A DNA stretch of 64,000 bases from Anseranas semipalmata (taxonomy: Eukaryota > Chordata > Aves > Anseriformes > Anseranatidae), in NCBI GenBank assembly GCA_013399115.1, contig VXAA01003136.1, positions 306,301 through 370,300 of the forward strand, written 5' to 3'. The position numbers and the translations under genes were made by a program. Under the pieces are notes generated by a model. That model saw only the letters and a program-made list of their open reading frames with translations. It made no database searches and was not told where the DNA came from. This document shows, piece by piece, positions 36,501 through 49,257 of the stretch. The stretch's first letter is position 1. Every line of letters starts with the position of its first letter.

Positions 36501-38534
36501 ACCCCATACAGAACACCTGATTCTGGTTCCAGTGATTTTTCCTGATGAGAAGACCCTGGTAAGCAGACTTGGAGCTGCATGGTTTGAGGGCAAACAGGCT
36601 TTTTCAGACCAGAGGACTTCAGGGTTTTTGTGCTCAGAGACAGACTGTTTTAGAGCTAGGTGCCTATTCCCTCTCCTAAAGAATTTTAAAGGAAACAAAA
36701 CTTAGCATACTAAAATCCTCAATGAAAAATAATTGTTTTTCTCTGCCTTGGACTAGATGGTTGTTACCACAGGCACTGTTATTGTATGCAATGTTATATT
36801 GGATTTTATTAAATTATGGAAAATAATTAAGTAGAAAAGCAGGAAACAAAGGCTATGCAGTCAGATCTTTTTTTAGCTTGGATAGTGCCTGGCATTGCTT
36901 TCCACCAGGACACTGGGATGCTTTTTTTCCCTAATGAACTTTTTATGTCCAAGATGAAATACAGATCCTGTGGACAATTTATTAAGAAAAACACCAGTTT
37001 CATGTGAGCAGTTTTCAGACCAACAGGGAATTTATATGTGGAAATCATACACAGGTATAGGCAAACACCTCATAAAAAGAATGACTACATGGTCAGCAGC
37101 TGTAATTTATGTGCATTCTTTTTTAATAAAAAAAGTGCGTGCAGACTAATCTTTTCTATCTTTTTTCTTTCTTTTTTTTTTTATTGCAGCTCAGCAAGGT
37201 AGCCTCAACTGTAATTGTTTAACCTTCTGACTTTCTTTGTTTTGTTTTTGAAAAAACAAGAAAACTAAAACCAGCACTTTGTGTTTTTAGTTACTAAGCT
37301 TATTCATATGTGAAAGGTGCACTAAGGACACCTTTCGTCGCTGAAGGAAGCTGAAGTGAGTGTTGATAGAAATCTCACAGATAAAAGAGTGTTAAAAATG
37401 AAAATAGGCAAGAGGATGCTAAATTCAAAGAAGAAGCTGGATTTAATGGCTGAGCATGAACAGCTGCGCACAGGTAATCCAGATACACCTCTGTATGCCT
37501 AAATTCTGCATGTTAGATACTTCTTTACCTGCATTTACACAGATGCAAAATTTTCAAATAACTTGTTTGTCCATAAATGACAATTTCCTACAGGTCAAAT
37601 TTTGTGGAGGTCAATCCAATTAAAAATTACATTCCTTGCAAGGATGCTGCACCCAAACCTCTGGATGGTACCCCCTATTTAGCACAAAGTGCTGTCTATA
37701 GAACCACAGAATCTATTTCTGAAGAGAGATCCCCTTAGCTGGGGAACCTTATTCAAATCCCTTATTTCCCTTCATGATCTGTAACTGGGAAGCGAAGGCT
37801 CAGCTGAAGAGTTGCTGGTATGTAAGGTAATAAGAAACTTCAGGGTATGCTTGGATACTTGGTAACATAATACTTGCAGGGTAGCTGGCACAATCTCCTT
37901 GGCAGGGTTGTTACAAGCCCTCCATAGACTCATTCTTTCATGGAGATAATGAGATGTTGGGAAAACCTGGCGTAGTTAAGCAGCAGTAGGTGAACAAGTC
38001 ATTTCCCTGCTAAAAGCCTAAAAACGGCATTTATTACTTCCTGTTAGGTCACAGAAACATCACTCATCTGTCATTTTGATGATAGCCACTCTCTTTTCAT
38101 CTTCTTCATCTTCCTGAACCGCTCTGCCCTACACCTCTTTTACACATCCTATAAATGCTTCATCCCAGAAGGTTTCTCAAGGTCTGCAGTGTTGCTGTGG
38201 GCACCTTCTACAGCAGCCCAGCCACCAGGAGTGCCTGGGACAAGCTTGGGAAGGAATTATCTGAGATGAATAAATCAGACCAGGCAAAGACTGGCATTCA
38301 GCTTTTGCTCAGTTAATGTCATGGAAAATTCACCTAGATCAATGCTGGTACTTTACAGGAACCTATAGGACATCAAGATTTGGCCTTCTGTGATTTGGAT
38401 ACTTTCTAAATTATATTTTATGTCAGAATACTGCAATGTTATTTGTTGGAAGAGCCTGGGAAAAGCAATTTTTTACAGCTTGCAGAGACCTGCAACAGCA
38501 GTTGCAGCTATTCTCTCTACTCTTTCCTTGCACT
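33521..38534. other. Unique non-coding DNA, no gene seen
   Basis: No gene supported. The longest frame is 120 codons at 35265-35627 (+), with T-rich Cys/Leu/Phe runs and no recognisable family. A perfect 14-bp palindrome AATTAAGCTTAATT lies at 36056-36069 within repeat-free sequence. Confidence 0.5.
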
Positions 38535-38590
38535 GGAGAAACTGAGACATACAAAGTGACCTGCTGAAAAAATACATGAATGGAGCAAAC
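38535..38590. repeat. Possible ancient tRNA-SINE (MIR-like) relic
   Basis: GGAGAAACTGAGACATACAA followed by AGTGACCTGCTGAAAAAATA resembles the conserved stretch of MIR-type ancient SINEs (AAACTGAGGC.. then AGTGACTTGCCCAAGG). It is short and degenerate, recalled from memory, and could be coincidence. Confidence 0.35.
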
Positions 38591-38749
38591 AAGCTCATTA
38601 TTCCTAGATTCCTAGGAGACATTCTTCCAACTGTATGTGTTACATTTCTTCAAGTGATATTTAATACGTACAGGTGAAGAAACTTAGGCTTGCTGGTTTC
38701 CTTGGATTCCTTTCTAACCTGCCCTCGTTTCTTTTTTCCCACCTCCTCC

Positions 38750-38885
38750 CCTCCTTTGCGGCTTCCTGGTGTAAGTGCCCACAGCAAACCACTGTTCGGG
38801 ATCCAGGAGCGATCCTCCACCGCAGGCCTAGCGCTAACCTCAGCGACAGCTGCCGAAATGCCGTGATCACACATTCCCAGCGCCT
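38750..38885. promoter_or_regulatory. Small CpG-rich patch
   Basis: About nine CpGs between TTTGCGGC (38756) and CCCAGCGCC (38878), in a CpG-poor background. Overlapping frames on both strands (69 to 83 codons) look like products of composition. It sits roughly 650 bp before the motif-rich unique block at 39540-40020. A regulatory role is inference only. Confidence 0.3.
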
Positions 38886-41800
38886 TGCTCTGCCAGCAGT
38901 GGTAGGAAACTCCAGTTTATGTTAATAAGGTGTGGAGGGTGGCCAAAATATTTTGTGAGTTTTCCGGCTCGAAAGGGTAATGAAGCTACCTCTGTCTCAG
39001 TAAGCTGGCATGGGAGCAAGCTAAACAACTGGAAAACGTGTTTTCAAAGAAAAGTACGGTGCACAGACTCCTGAGGTTTAGAACTTCCACTGGGGGCTGA
39101 GGTTTTTCATCTTTCCATCTTTTTTCCAGCCTGGCTACTCCCTTTCACACAGAGAGCGATGCAGGGGGAGCAAGCTGTTTCTGCAGATTAGTTTCATGCA
39201 GCTCTAGCCAGACAGAGAGTTAAACTCAAAAGCATTCTTACTTTATACCAAAATAATGAATTGTTTAATATGTAAAGTAAACCCAGAAACTTATTCCCAT
39301 AAATTTTGTTTAAAATCTACCTTTTTATTAGCAAAAGAAACCTCCGCATTACTGTGAGCATGGTCAAATTCTTTGGGCTTGCTTCAAAAAGCTCTCTCTT
39401 TTTGTCATTCCTCTCTGACCTCCTCCCTGTTAGCCCTGGGATGAAAAGCAAGCCAAAGATCTGCTGAGAAATGGGCCGAGCCACTGCTGACCTTTGCAAA
39501 TCCAATTTCTTCAAAGCGAGAGCTAATCGACGTGTTCCCACGCTGTGTGTTGCTGAAACATACGATGCAATTCAAGGAATGAATTCACCATGGTGCAATC
39601 TCATTTTGAATCCAGTTTTCTTGCTATGTGTCAGAGGGTGAAGGAGGCAGAGCGCGGTAAAAATTATAAACAGCAGATACACACAAGTTTCACCAACTGC
39701 GTAAGTCTGTCTTTGAAATATTTCGTACTTTGGAGGGGTTCTTTCCCTTAAAATTTAAAATGCATCAGCCCCCCTTTTATTTTCCTCCCTCTCAAAAACA
39801 GAGAGACATTTTGTAGTGATTTAAAAGAAAAAAAGGCCAATGGTCAGATAGGCTGAGAGTTTGTGCTGAATAATCTCCAAATGGGAAAAATAGCTCTTGG
39901 AGGTTATGATCTGACAAGTGACTAAGGTGCCTGTCTGGGGAGATTTGCGTGCACAGGAGCCGTAGGTGAATGGCACGGTGATGCAGGGAGAGCTTTGAAA
40001 TTTGCATTTAAAATTCATATTCTCTCTCCCACTTTGCACGTCAGATTTGGTATGAGTGCTATTCCTGTTTCACAGCAGTGAGTCCAGGTCCCCTCTGTGC
40101 AAGCTGTTTTACCAGCTCTGCCAGCTACCACAGGCATGCCTGCAGTATCTGCACAGGAACAGTGTATCAGCACTCCTAACCTAACTCTTATAATCTGGTT
40201 TCAACAGGTGTGTGGAGACTGGCATGGTCCCGCTGCTTTCCAGAAGGAGCTGCTGTTCACGTCCTTTGCCAAGCCCTGCGTGACCTGAGAGGCTGGGTAA
40301 CCTGATGCACCCACCCTGGGTATGGCGATGCGCTGCATCTTCTTTACAAGCTGCAAGTGGCGCCTGTTTGCATAACGCCACTTCTTGTCTGGGGCAAAAG
40401 TGACAGGAGAGGACTTTTGTTACTCATTTAGCTACTGTAGGGCATATGTCGTGAGTAGCATATCTCAAGCCATTTCGTCAGCACCTAAGGCAGCTGTCAT
40501 TCCCAGTGTGTGGTTCCCTCTCCTGGAGGAAAGCCACCTCTCAGGCTGAGAAGCCATGGCATGGCATGGCAGCCAGCAGCCAAGCTGCTCCACATTTGAT
40601 GCCTTACCACAGACCTCCTGGAGTATGGTGTATCCAGCTGTTTTGGTCATATAGTAGCACCCAGAGACATTATGACCTATTTATTTCATTATCGCCTTCG
40701 TTGCGCAAGTGCAATTCCATTAGAGTTGAAGTAACGGAGAATCAGGCCCCCGGGCTAATGGGATAAACTGTGCCCTGGCTTTGTAAGCTGAAGACTTTCA
40801 AATGAAGCCTCAATGCTGTCATTTTCAAGTTGTCCTTAGCAAAGTATATGAAAATATATCATTGTTCTCAAGACTGCTGAATGAAGCAAGTCCTTCTTTT
40901 TTTACTTCCATAACCATGAAGAGTAAATTTCATCCATTCATGACTGGCTTTTAAAAGAGTTTGCTAACTAACCAGATCTGGAGAACTTTCTCAGCAAGTG
41001 TTGCAGTAAGAGAATTGTTTGTGTTTTTATTACTCTCTCAATATTTTTGTTATTTTCTGTCCCAAGACATGATTAGATTTTCCAGTCTTCTGGACATCAA
41101 AGATTTTGGAGAAGAGATTGTATAAACTGGATAGGTAACAGCTGTTACCAGACGGATTTACTGGTGGAAAGGGGAGAGGGCTAATTTGTTTTATGTGCTT
41201 CCTCCCACTGCTGGCACCTTTCACTGTGGCACTCTGTTCCAGTCCTGTGACAGGGAATATCTTTGCACAGAGGGAGCCCTTATCCACTTGATTACACCTA
41301 CCTTTGGGTTTCACTGGTATTTATAAAAGTAGCTTTTACAAACGTCTTCATCATAGCTCCTGTACCTGGTCTTCCAGTAGTTTATTAAAAATAAAAGAAA
41401 GGGAGAGCAGCTCTAACTTTGTTAGTTAATAGCACTGATAGATTTTAATTTCTGACCTTTTCAAGTGACAAGTTGGTTGTTTTTTTTTTTCATTTGCTCC
41501 ACTTCTGGATATGTCTGGACACCTCAACAACAAGCTATATCACACTACACATTCAAAATGCAAAGCATAAATAGCTGTAACAGGCGCCTTGTACAGTGAA
41601 TTCCACAAGAAGAGATGCACACAACTGAAGCAAAGTTTCAGCTTGAATAAATGGTAGTATCTCTGCTGCCCCCTCCCATTTAATGTGGGAGTGAACATTT
41701 GTGTGAATCTTTAGTTCCTCATCTGGAGTAAAATTCCATGTTCTCCTCTTTCAGATTACCCACTATTTAGGAAAGATCTTGGAGAGGAATGTTGATATAC

Positions 41801-44800
41801 AATATTGCAAAGTACTGGTTGGTACAAACAGATTGCGTGAGTGTCTAATTATATTATTTTTGCATATCACTGTGCCAACAAGAAAAAGCTGATCCCATTC
41901 AGATAAAAGTAAAAAGCCTTAGAACTTTGACCTGATTCAAAGAAAGTTGCACTACTTCTCATTCTCCTCCTTCTTCTTCATCTTATTAAACAAAGTTTGA
42001 TCTTGGTTTCATATTTGCATGTTTTGTTTTTAAATACCTATCCTCATATTCTTCAAACTTCTGCAAAAGGCAGCACCTGTAATATATATATATTGCCTGC
42101 AGAAAGTACCCCATGTCCTATGAATATTGTAAGAGACCCAGTTTGATTCAACAATTTAAAATGGACAGGCATCTTCTCAATCTAGTGTACTTCTTCCTGA
42201 AGTAGCCTAGATTAATACTTTTGCTCCTTCCCTGCTCTCAGCAACATCAGAATACATTACAACTGCAGGAGAGCAGACCTTCGCTTCACAAAGTCTGTGC
42301 AGATCCTCAAATCTTTGCAAAAATTGCACAGATTCTTTGAGCTCTTTCTGAAAGCTGGCAGGGGGGCACTGGGCATCTCATCTGGAGAGTATCATGGAGC
42401 AGATAGAATGTGTCAATGGCAGCTGGGCTGTTGTTGGAAGAATGAACCCCCAGAGAAGGACAGAACAGAAGCCATGTCTCAAAAACCATCTCTAATGTGT
42501 TTTTGTTTTTCATTGTGCTCTAGGCCTTAACTAATTTCAAACTTTTTTCTTCCATCTTCTTCTCTTATTCACTGACTACTTAATATGTTTAAAGCAATGA
42601 CCGTGAAAGGAGAGGAAGTCCTTCTGAAAAAGCTACTGAGCTTTTGCGCAAAACCCAGATATTTTTTTCTACATGACCAGTGGAGAAATAAGAACAGCTC
42701 TGCCAGTTTTGAGGTGAAAGTCTCCATCTTTAGGGAAGATTTAGACTGCAATAATGGTCAAACTACAAAGGCAAAGGCAAAACCACACAGGAAGTTCATG
42801 AGCCAGGTGGGCAGTTTGCTACAAGAGCAGGGGAATAAGCCCCATCCTCTTGTAGTGGCAATTTGCCACTCAGCTGGTACTGTAAACACAGCAAAGAGTT
42901 TTTATCACAAAGAGTAAGTCTGAAAAGGTGTCAGTCTGCAAAACTGAAGGAGCTGGTAGGATTTAAAATGCAGAAACAAACCTGCTATGATAATTGTTTT
43001 CCCTTTTGTTCATTTTCTCTGATTGTAGTCCAGAGCCAAAAATATTTCAGTAGCTTGCAAAGCTGGAAGCTAACTAGTTTCTCAGAATGGGCTCCAGTTC
43101 ACTGAGGGTTGGCAAGAAATATACTTTTCTTCTTTAGGATGTTGTTAGTAGTTTTGTATTGCTTGCCAGCTTATTAAAAGTTTGTTTTTATTTGAGAGAA
43201 GGTGGCTAATTGAGGAAGATCCTTAATTCTTTGAAAAGAACAAGTTTGCTATGTACAATTTATAGAAATAAGGGCAAAAAGAGAGATGTGACCAAAAATG
43301 AACGGGATGGTGAAATCTAGATTACAGTCTATGTGCTACACACAGCCCTTTCAGTCTACCAAGTGAGGACCCATGCAGGTGAATGTCACCTTAACAGCCT
43401 ACATAGGCTGAAAATTTCCTCTTGCTTGTAGGGATGCAGGGGAACTCGAGATAACTGACACAGAGTTAAGCACACTTAGCGCGTGTAAGTTGGCAAAGAT
43501 TGGTGTAAATCATAGCCTTTGAATGATATGGTGTGCATGACAATCTCTTACATCCAGAAGAGGAGGTCCTGTTGGTAATCCTATGAAACAGCAGGAGCTT
43601 GTGCAACTGATAATACCAAATGATTTCCAAGCTATGAAGGCAATAGATAATTCAGGTGCAGTATCTCACAGATACTCTGTGAGCTTGGGCTCAGACTAAT
43701 ATAGGTAGTGCATGTCAAGTTAAAGCTACATAAACTATTTTTTTCACTTTAGTCCACAAGCTGTTTGCACAAGGGTTACAGGCCTAAGTTATCAGCACAC
43801 TATTGATGGACATTGTAATCATTATTTTTACAACTTTCTTACCATATTTTTGGAACTCTGCAGTGACAGTAATTAAAACAAAACAAAACAAATTCACTTG
43901 ACTAAGTATTTGCTACCAAAAGAACACTTATTTGTGGTGACTTTAAAATATCATATAATCAACAATGATGTGAAGCTGTACAGAAACTGTGAAATTTATT
44001 GTACGTAGCCAACAGGGGATTAAAGCTCTATGGCTCTGGAACTCCACTATGAACACATAATAATATTTTTGTTGCATCTTCATAAAATCTATCAGAATGC
44101 AGTTTGCAGAGGAAGTCTAAAGTACGGGAAAAATTACAGTAACCCTGAAAGTATGAATTGATCTAACCAGAGGTGTATTATTTACAGGAAAAAGAACTAA
44201 AATTACCGATGGCTCACTGCACAGAAACAGCATTTGCTGTAATGGAAAAGTGTATACCACGGATTAATTCTGTCAGTTTTGTACTAGCTTGTTTTACATG
44301 CCCAGCACTTTGATCCATATTATAATGTGGGTACATACAATCCTGGGAAACTTGCTGCCCCAAACTAAAGATGAAATAATTTAACCATAGGTACCTGCAC
44401 GGGTATTTTTCAAACTATTTTAATAATGCTTCATTGTTTACAGCCTGTGTCTTTCTGTATTACAACTAGAGGCAATTTAAGAATACAGCCTGCTTGTAAG
44501 CTTAGGTGTGGGGGACATTTGAAATAAAAAAAAAAAAAAAAATGTTGATTGTTGTAGTTTATAATGCCAGAATATTCAGTCTTTGTTTTTTTATCTTTTA
44601 TCTTTGTTTTTTTTCTTCTGTTAAATGATTTTCTCTTTCAGTGAACTTCTATCTATTTTTGCCACTCCTGTGCCAGTAAATACTTACATTCTTATGTAGT
44701 TCAAGAATGAATGATAGCATTACAGTGATTTCAGACAGATTTTGAGCTCTGCTATATTCCTATAATTTCACAGAATATCCATGGGCCTCAGAAGTGTTGT

Positions 44801-47800
44801 TCCAGATTTACAGTTGTATAACACAGACTGAATTTTATCCATTTACATTTGCATTCAGAGCTAATGCCCTAGTCATCCAGGTCCCTGAAGTGGTGATCCA
44901 GTCCAGTTCTTCAGTGCTGTTTTAACTGTTGCACTCACAACTTTTATGAATTTCATATAACCTTAGATTATGGTAAATAGGTATAAAGATAAAATGAGCT
45001 CTTAGAGATGAAAACTACTGATATTTTTTACTAACTTCTAAATCTATTATGTCACTAATGCTCTTTGGGAAAGTTCTGATTTACAAAATATGATCTCATG
45101 ATGTGTTTTATCTTATTGGCTTCTTGCCATATTGCCAGAATGCAGTGTATTCAGACAGGCATCCAAAGTGCATGCTTCAGCAGTGTATGCATGCAGAGAA
45201 AGAGTGCAAAGCTGTTTTTCATTTTCTAGAAACAGATACTAGTTGCAGTATACCTCCTACTGAATGGGTTTATATTAATGGTTTGTGGTTTTGATTTTGA
45301 CTGGATTCTTTGTTGTTTGTTGTTGTTGTTGTTGAGTTGTGTATCTTATGCTCATAGGAAAAGTCCAAGTTTCAGAAGTTTTCTTAGAGTGAAATTAATG
45401 CTTCTGAAAGGTTTACTGGAAACCATGATCTGCTCACAAATAATAGCACCTACAACTCTTTCTGCACTATTCAGAAAAAAATCCCTTACAAAACACTACA
45501 TATTTTTCCACCCTTGCTCAGAAGGTACTACTCTAGAAAAGAATAGATGGCCTGTTTGGTCCTACACTGATTTTCTAAAAATACCAAAAAAATCTATTTA
45601 AGAAAGGTCAGCTTAAGAAATAATATCTTGAAGTCCAAGTTCTCACCAAGCTCTATAAAGAGCTTTTGGTTTTCAAACATTCATGCAGTTCATCTGAACT
45701 GTCAATTCCTCCACTCCTAGTAATTTAAAACCTGTATTTTCCATAGAACTATTCAGCTATATACAAAATGTTATTAGCAGAAAGGGGAAAAAAAAAAAAA
45801 AAAAGGTAATCCTGATCAGAAATCAACACTGCCTCAGTAAAAGAGAGGTTCAAATATGTGCTGAACAAGGATTAAGTTGCCAGTTTTATTAAGTTAAGAT
45901 CACTTAAAATGATCTGGGTCTTCAGAAAAAGCTGTGAGGATCAGCCACTCAACAATGTCTGTTCTTTAAAAATATCTTATCTTGAGCACTAATATGTTTT
46001 TCTCCTTCCCATCTTTTCAACTTTTTTCATGTCAATATATCTATAAAATTATGGATTAGTTATAGATGGATAGGGATAAAATCCTTTCCTTTTTGTTTTT
46101 TTTGTTTTTCCCCAATCCTTTATATATTGTCTCTCTCTTTCCCTGCCTTGGCTTATTTGATTTTTTTATTATCTCAGTTGAGGGAATGCAAATACCATTA
46201 TACTCACTTCTCAGATGATTTTTTCAAACCAATGATATATGGATGGCTAGAAATGAAAAAGTTGTTTTTGCTAAACCTCTGCTGGTGTGCACTCTACTTG
46301 TTTATTTGCGTTTAGATTCCTGTGAGAGTATTATGGTAAGATATCAAATAAGATTTTCATTTCCAAGAACTAGACTAATCTGTAAAACTGGAGGTGGAAT
46401 ATTCAGTTTGACTTCTCAAGATAAGATAGCACTCAAAGAAATAGCAAGGAGCATTTAACAGCTTTGTATAAAGTATTATTTTTCTGAGAGTGTTCTGCCC
46501 AGATAGAACAGGGAAGTTTAGAAATTGTGTAGAAAGTCATGCCCTCCCAAGGTCTGGTCACTGTCTAGGTCAAGAGTTAGACAAGGTTTAGACAAGGTTC
46601 ACATCCAGACACTTTGCCATCCATAGGTGAAGAAGCTGATGCTAATTTGAACATCTGATATGTAGCTGATACACATTACACATGTTCCTAACCTTGTTAA
46701 GTATGGCCTTTTAAAGAACCTTCATCTTTTTCAGCCTGGATGGTAACGTTCTGGCAACAGTTTGTATAGGTCTTTAAAGCTGTGCCCAACAACTTGTTCT
46801 GTTCTTGTTTCTGTAGTATTTTGCACAATTTCCACCAGGATACTGACATATTTGTTGAACACTGGAGTTATTTCAATTTTGTAGGCTTTAGTCAATAATC
46901 ATCAATTACCTAGCCAAAGTATGAGAAGTGATATTCACTGGCAGAAGCACAGTGCACTGACAGATGCACAAGTGCATTTGAAGCTGAAAAGATGGTACAC
47001 AGAAATATTATACTGTTGGGAAGTTTAGTAATGTAAATTTTGGAGTTCCTTCACATGCTTGTATAGGAGGTGGATTACTGTAGGGAACAGTTTCAATTCT
47101 CAGTCCTGCTCAGGTTGTGATTCTCCAGAGCAGAGATGACTCTACAGTCTGTCTCTGTTCATTTGACTACAGCAGTGGAGTTGTTATGCATAATAGACTG
47201 TGGCTTTTTGTTGCAATTGGACCACATCAGCAAAGTGGTATCTAGACCTACATGAAGCTTAGTTGGAAGAGACTGAATTTGACAACTTGATCTGTGTCCA
47301 TTTCTGTCACTTCCATTTAGAAAGATATTTGAAAGAAAAGCCAAATCATGTCAGTTGCTCTCAGTTTTGCTAGTGATGGTTAACCTCCTAATTTCTCAGT
47401 TAGAATGTAATTCATGTTTAGTGCTTAGGAAACGTGAATTTCACAGACTACCCTGCTGACTGAGGAAGCTTCAGTTATTTTTTCTATCAGAATGGATAGA
47501 CACCCTTACCTCCTCAGCTGGACAATATGGGTGATGAACAATCACTTTTATCAGCTCTCTGAAATATCAAACTTGTCTCCCTTCATGGCAAAGAATACCA
47601 AAACATCCAATGAGAAAGCAAGGCTGTGTGAATAGCCTTGCTGAATTCCTAATTGTTTGCTCTGGCAGTTTCCAGTGAAGCAGCTGGTTGTCTTTGGAAA
47701 GCTATGCATGTTGTTTTGGGTCTGAACATCATGTGTCTTTAATTTTCAGCACTAGCCACAGGGATAAGTATCACAAATATCTGCTTGAAGGCCTCTTGCC

Positions 47801-49208
47801 CTTGGGAACCCAATATATACTTGGCAGCCTCTCTGACAGTGGGACTGAAGGGGGAATCAAAGTTGACTCATTGCCTTATATCCCCTCAGGGAGAAGAAAG
47901 AATAAAAAGGGCAATTGCTGCTTTCTTCAGTTGCCTGAAGCAAGTCTTTCCTGTTTTGCAGAAAATAAACTAATGCCATTTTCTAAAATGATCTGCCCTC
48001 TATATGAACAAAACAATCCACCCAGTATCATACAGCTAATTCTGGGGCTTGACAGCCTCCCTAGACTTCTGTGTGACCCAGTGCAGACCTGGGTAGGGTT
48101 CAGAAAACTATAATCCCAAATTAAACGTAATCAGAAATGGACGTTCACATCTTCCACACAGCTTTCATCTCCAGTGGAATCTCCTGTCATGTTCTTCAGC
48201 TCAGTTTCTGGAGTGCTTTGTACACGCTCAGAGGCACGTCTGTGGAGTGTGCCTTATTTTTTGTGCCCAAGCTGTTAACATATTCTTATCTCCTATTGCA
48301 TGATTAGCACCAACATAAATGAGGGTCACCAAGTGACTTTCAGTGAAGCTACAGTTATTACCCGCCTGTGGGTATACCTTCCCAAATATTCACAACTTTA
48401 TGTACAGTGCTGGAGTGAAACGGTCATTAGTGTTTTAGTAACATCACAATACACACGGGAAGCCTAAGCCCCAATGTATGCATTAGCTAAAGATTAAGCA
48501 GGATGCCAGATTAAGCTTTGATTCGTTTTAGAAATGTTGCTAGGCAGAGCTCCAAGCTCATACCAAGAGATGCCAAGATATTTGCTCATGTCTCCATCGT
48601 CCCTTATCTCAAGTGGTACAACTGCCAGAAATAATTTTGCTTAATAGAAAAACTTCACACGTTTTGCACATTGCTCTTTTCTACATAAATATTATTACTT
48701 TATTATTTCCATTTGAAAATAGAATTCAACTCTTGTATTTTGGATCTGTGGAGTATCTTTCAAGACAGAATTTACATTTTCTTCTAGGAAACCTATTCCT
48801 ATTATTTTATAATCAGATCAACACAGCACAAGAATCTTATATAAGAAAGCATCAATTATCAACTGAGAAAGTCCAGCATTTTCTTTTTCTTTCTCAGATT
48901 TCAGATTTGCTGTTAGTCCTGAAATTTAGTGCTTGATAAGGAGTATACTTCTGAATTGTTGAGGACTTGTTATACTACACAAATACAAAAAAAGAATTTT
49001 AGCTGGGGAAGAAGATCTAAAAGATGAATTAATGTATTAGCTTAGCATGAATCTGATCTTACATTGTCTTGTAAAAACAGTGGTACACAGCCCATTGGAA
49101 TCAGCTGTTGTCTTACAGCTGAAAATAATAGAGCTCGAAATGGTACTAGTTGCTGCTGGTTTGAAAAGTAAGTTGCTATGACTTTTTAGATGTTTCATTT
49201 TAACTGTG
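38886..49208. other. Unique non-coding DNA, no gene seen
   Basis: About 10 kb with no recognisable gene, RNA gene or major repeat. The 141-codon frame at 47688-48113 (+) and 110-codon frame at 42585-42917 (+) show no domain or homology I know. Minor features are (TTG)n at 45310, A-runs at 44526 and 45788, and a tandem AGACAAGGTT pair at 46577-46598. The 39540-40020 block is repeat-free with many TAAT/ATTT-type motifs. Confidence 0.5.
45310..45334 (+). repeat. (TTG)n microsatellite
   Basis: TTG units, slightly imperfect at the left end, about 25 bp. Confidence 0.9.
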
Positions 49209-49257
49209 CATATATATATATTGTATAATTATATTTGTACATATAGATATATATTTA
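49209..49257 (+). repeat. AT-rich low-complexity stretch
   Basis: (AT)n runs separated by TTGTATAATT and TTGTACAT, about 50 bp of almost pure A/T. Confidence 0.85.

Noticed and set aside
37685..37745. ATAGAACCACAGAATC, similar to a CR1 terminal end
   Set aside because: The likeness stops after about 16 bases and the following sequence does not continue as CR1.
47688..48113. 141-codon plus-strand ORF
   Set aside because: No family recognised, no start context, no flanking exon signals; consistent with chance.
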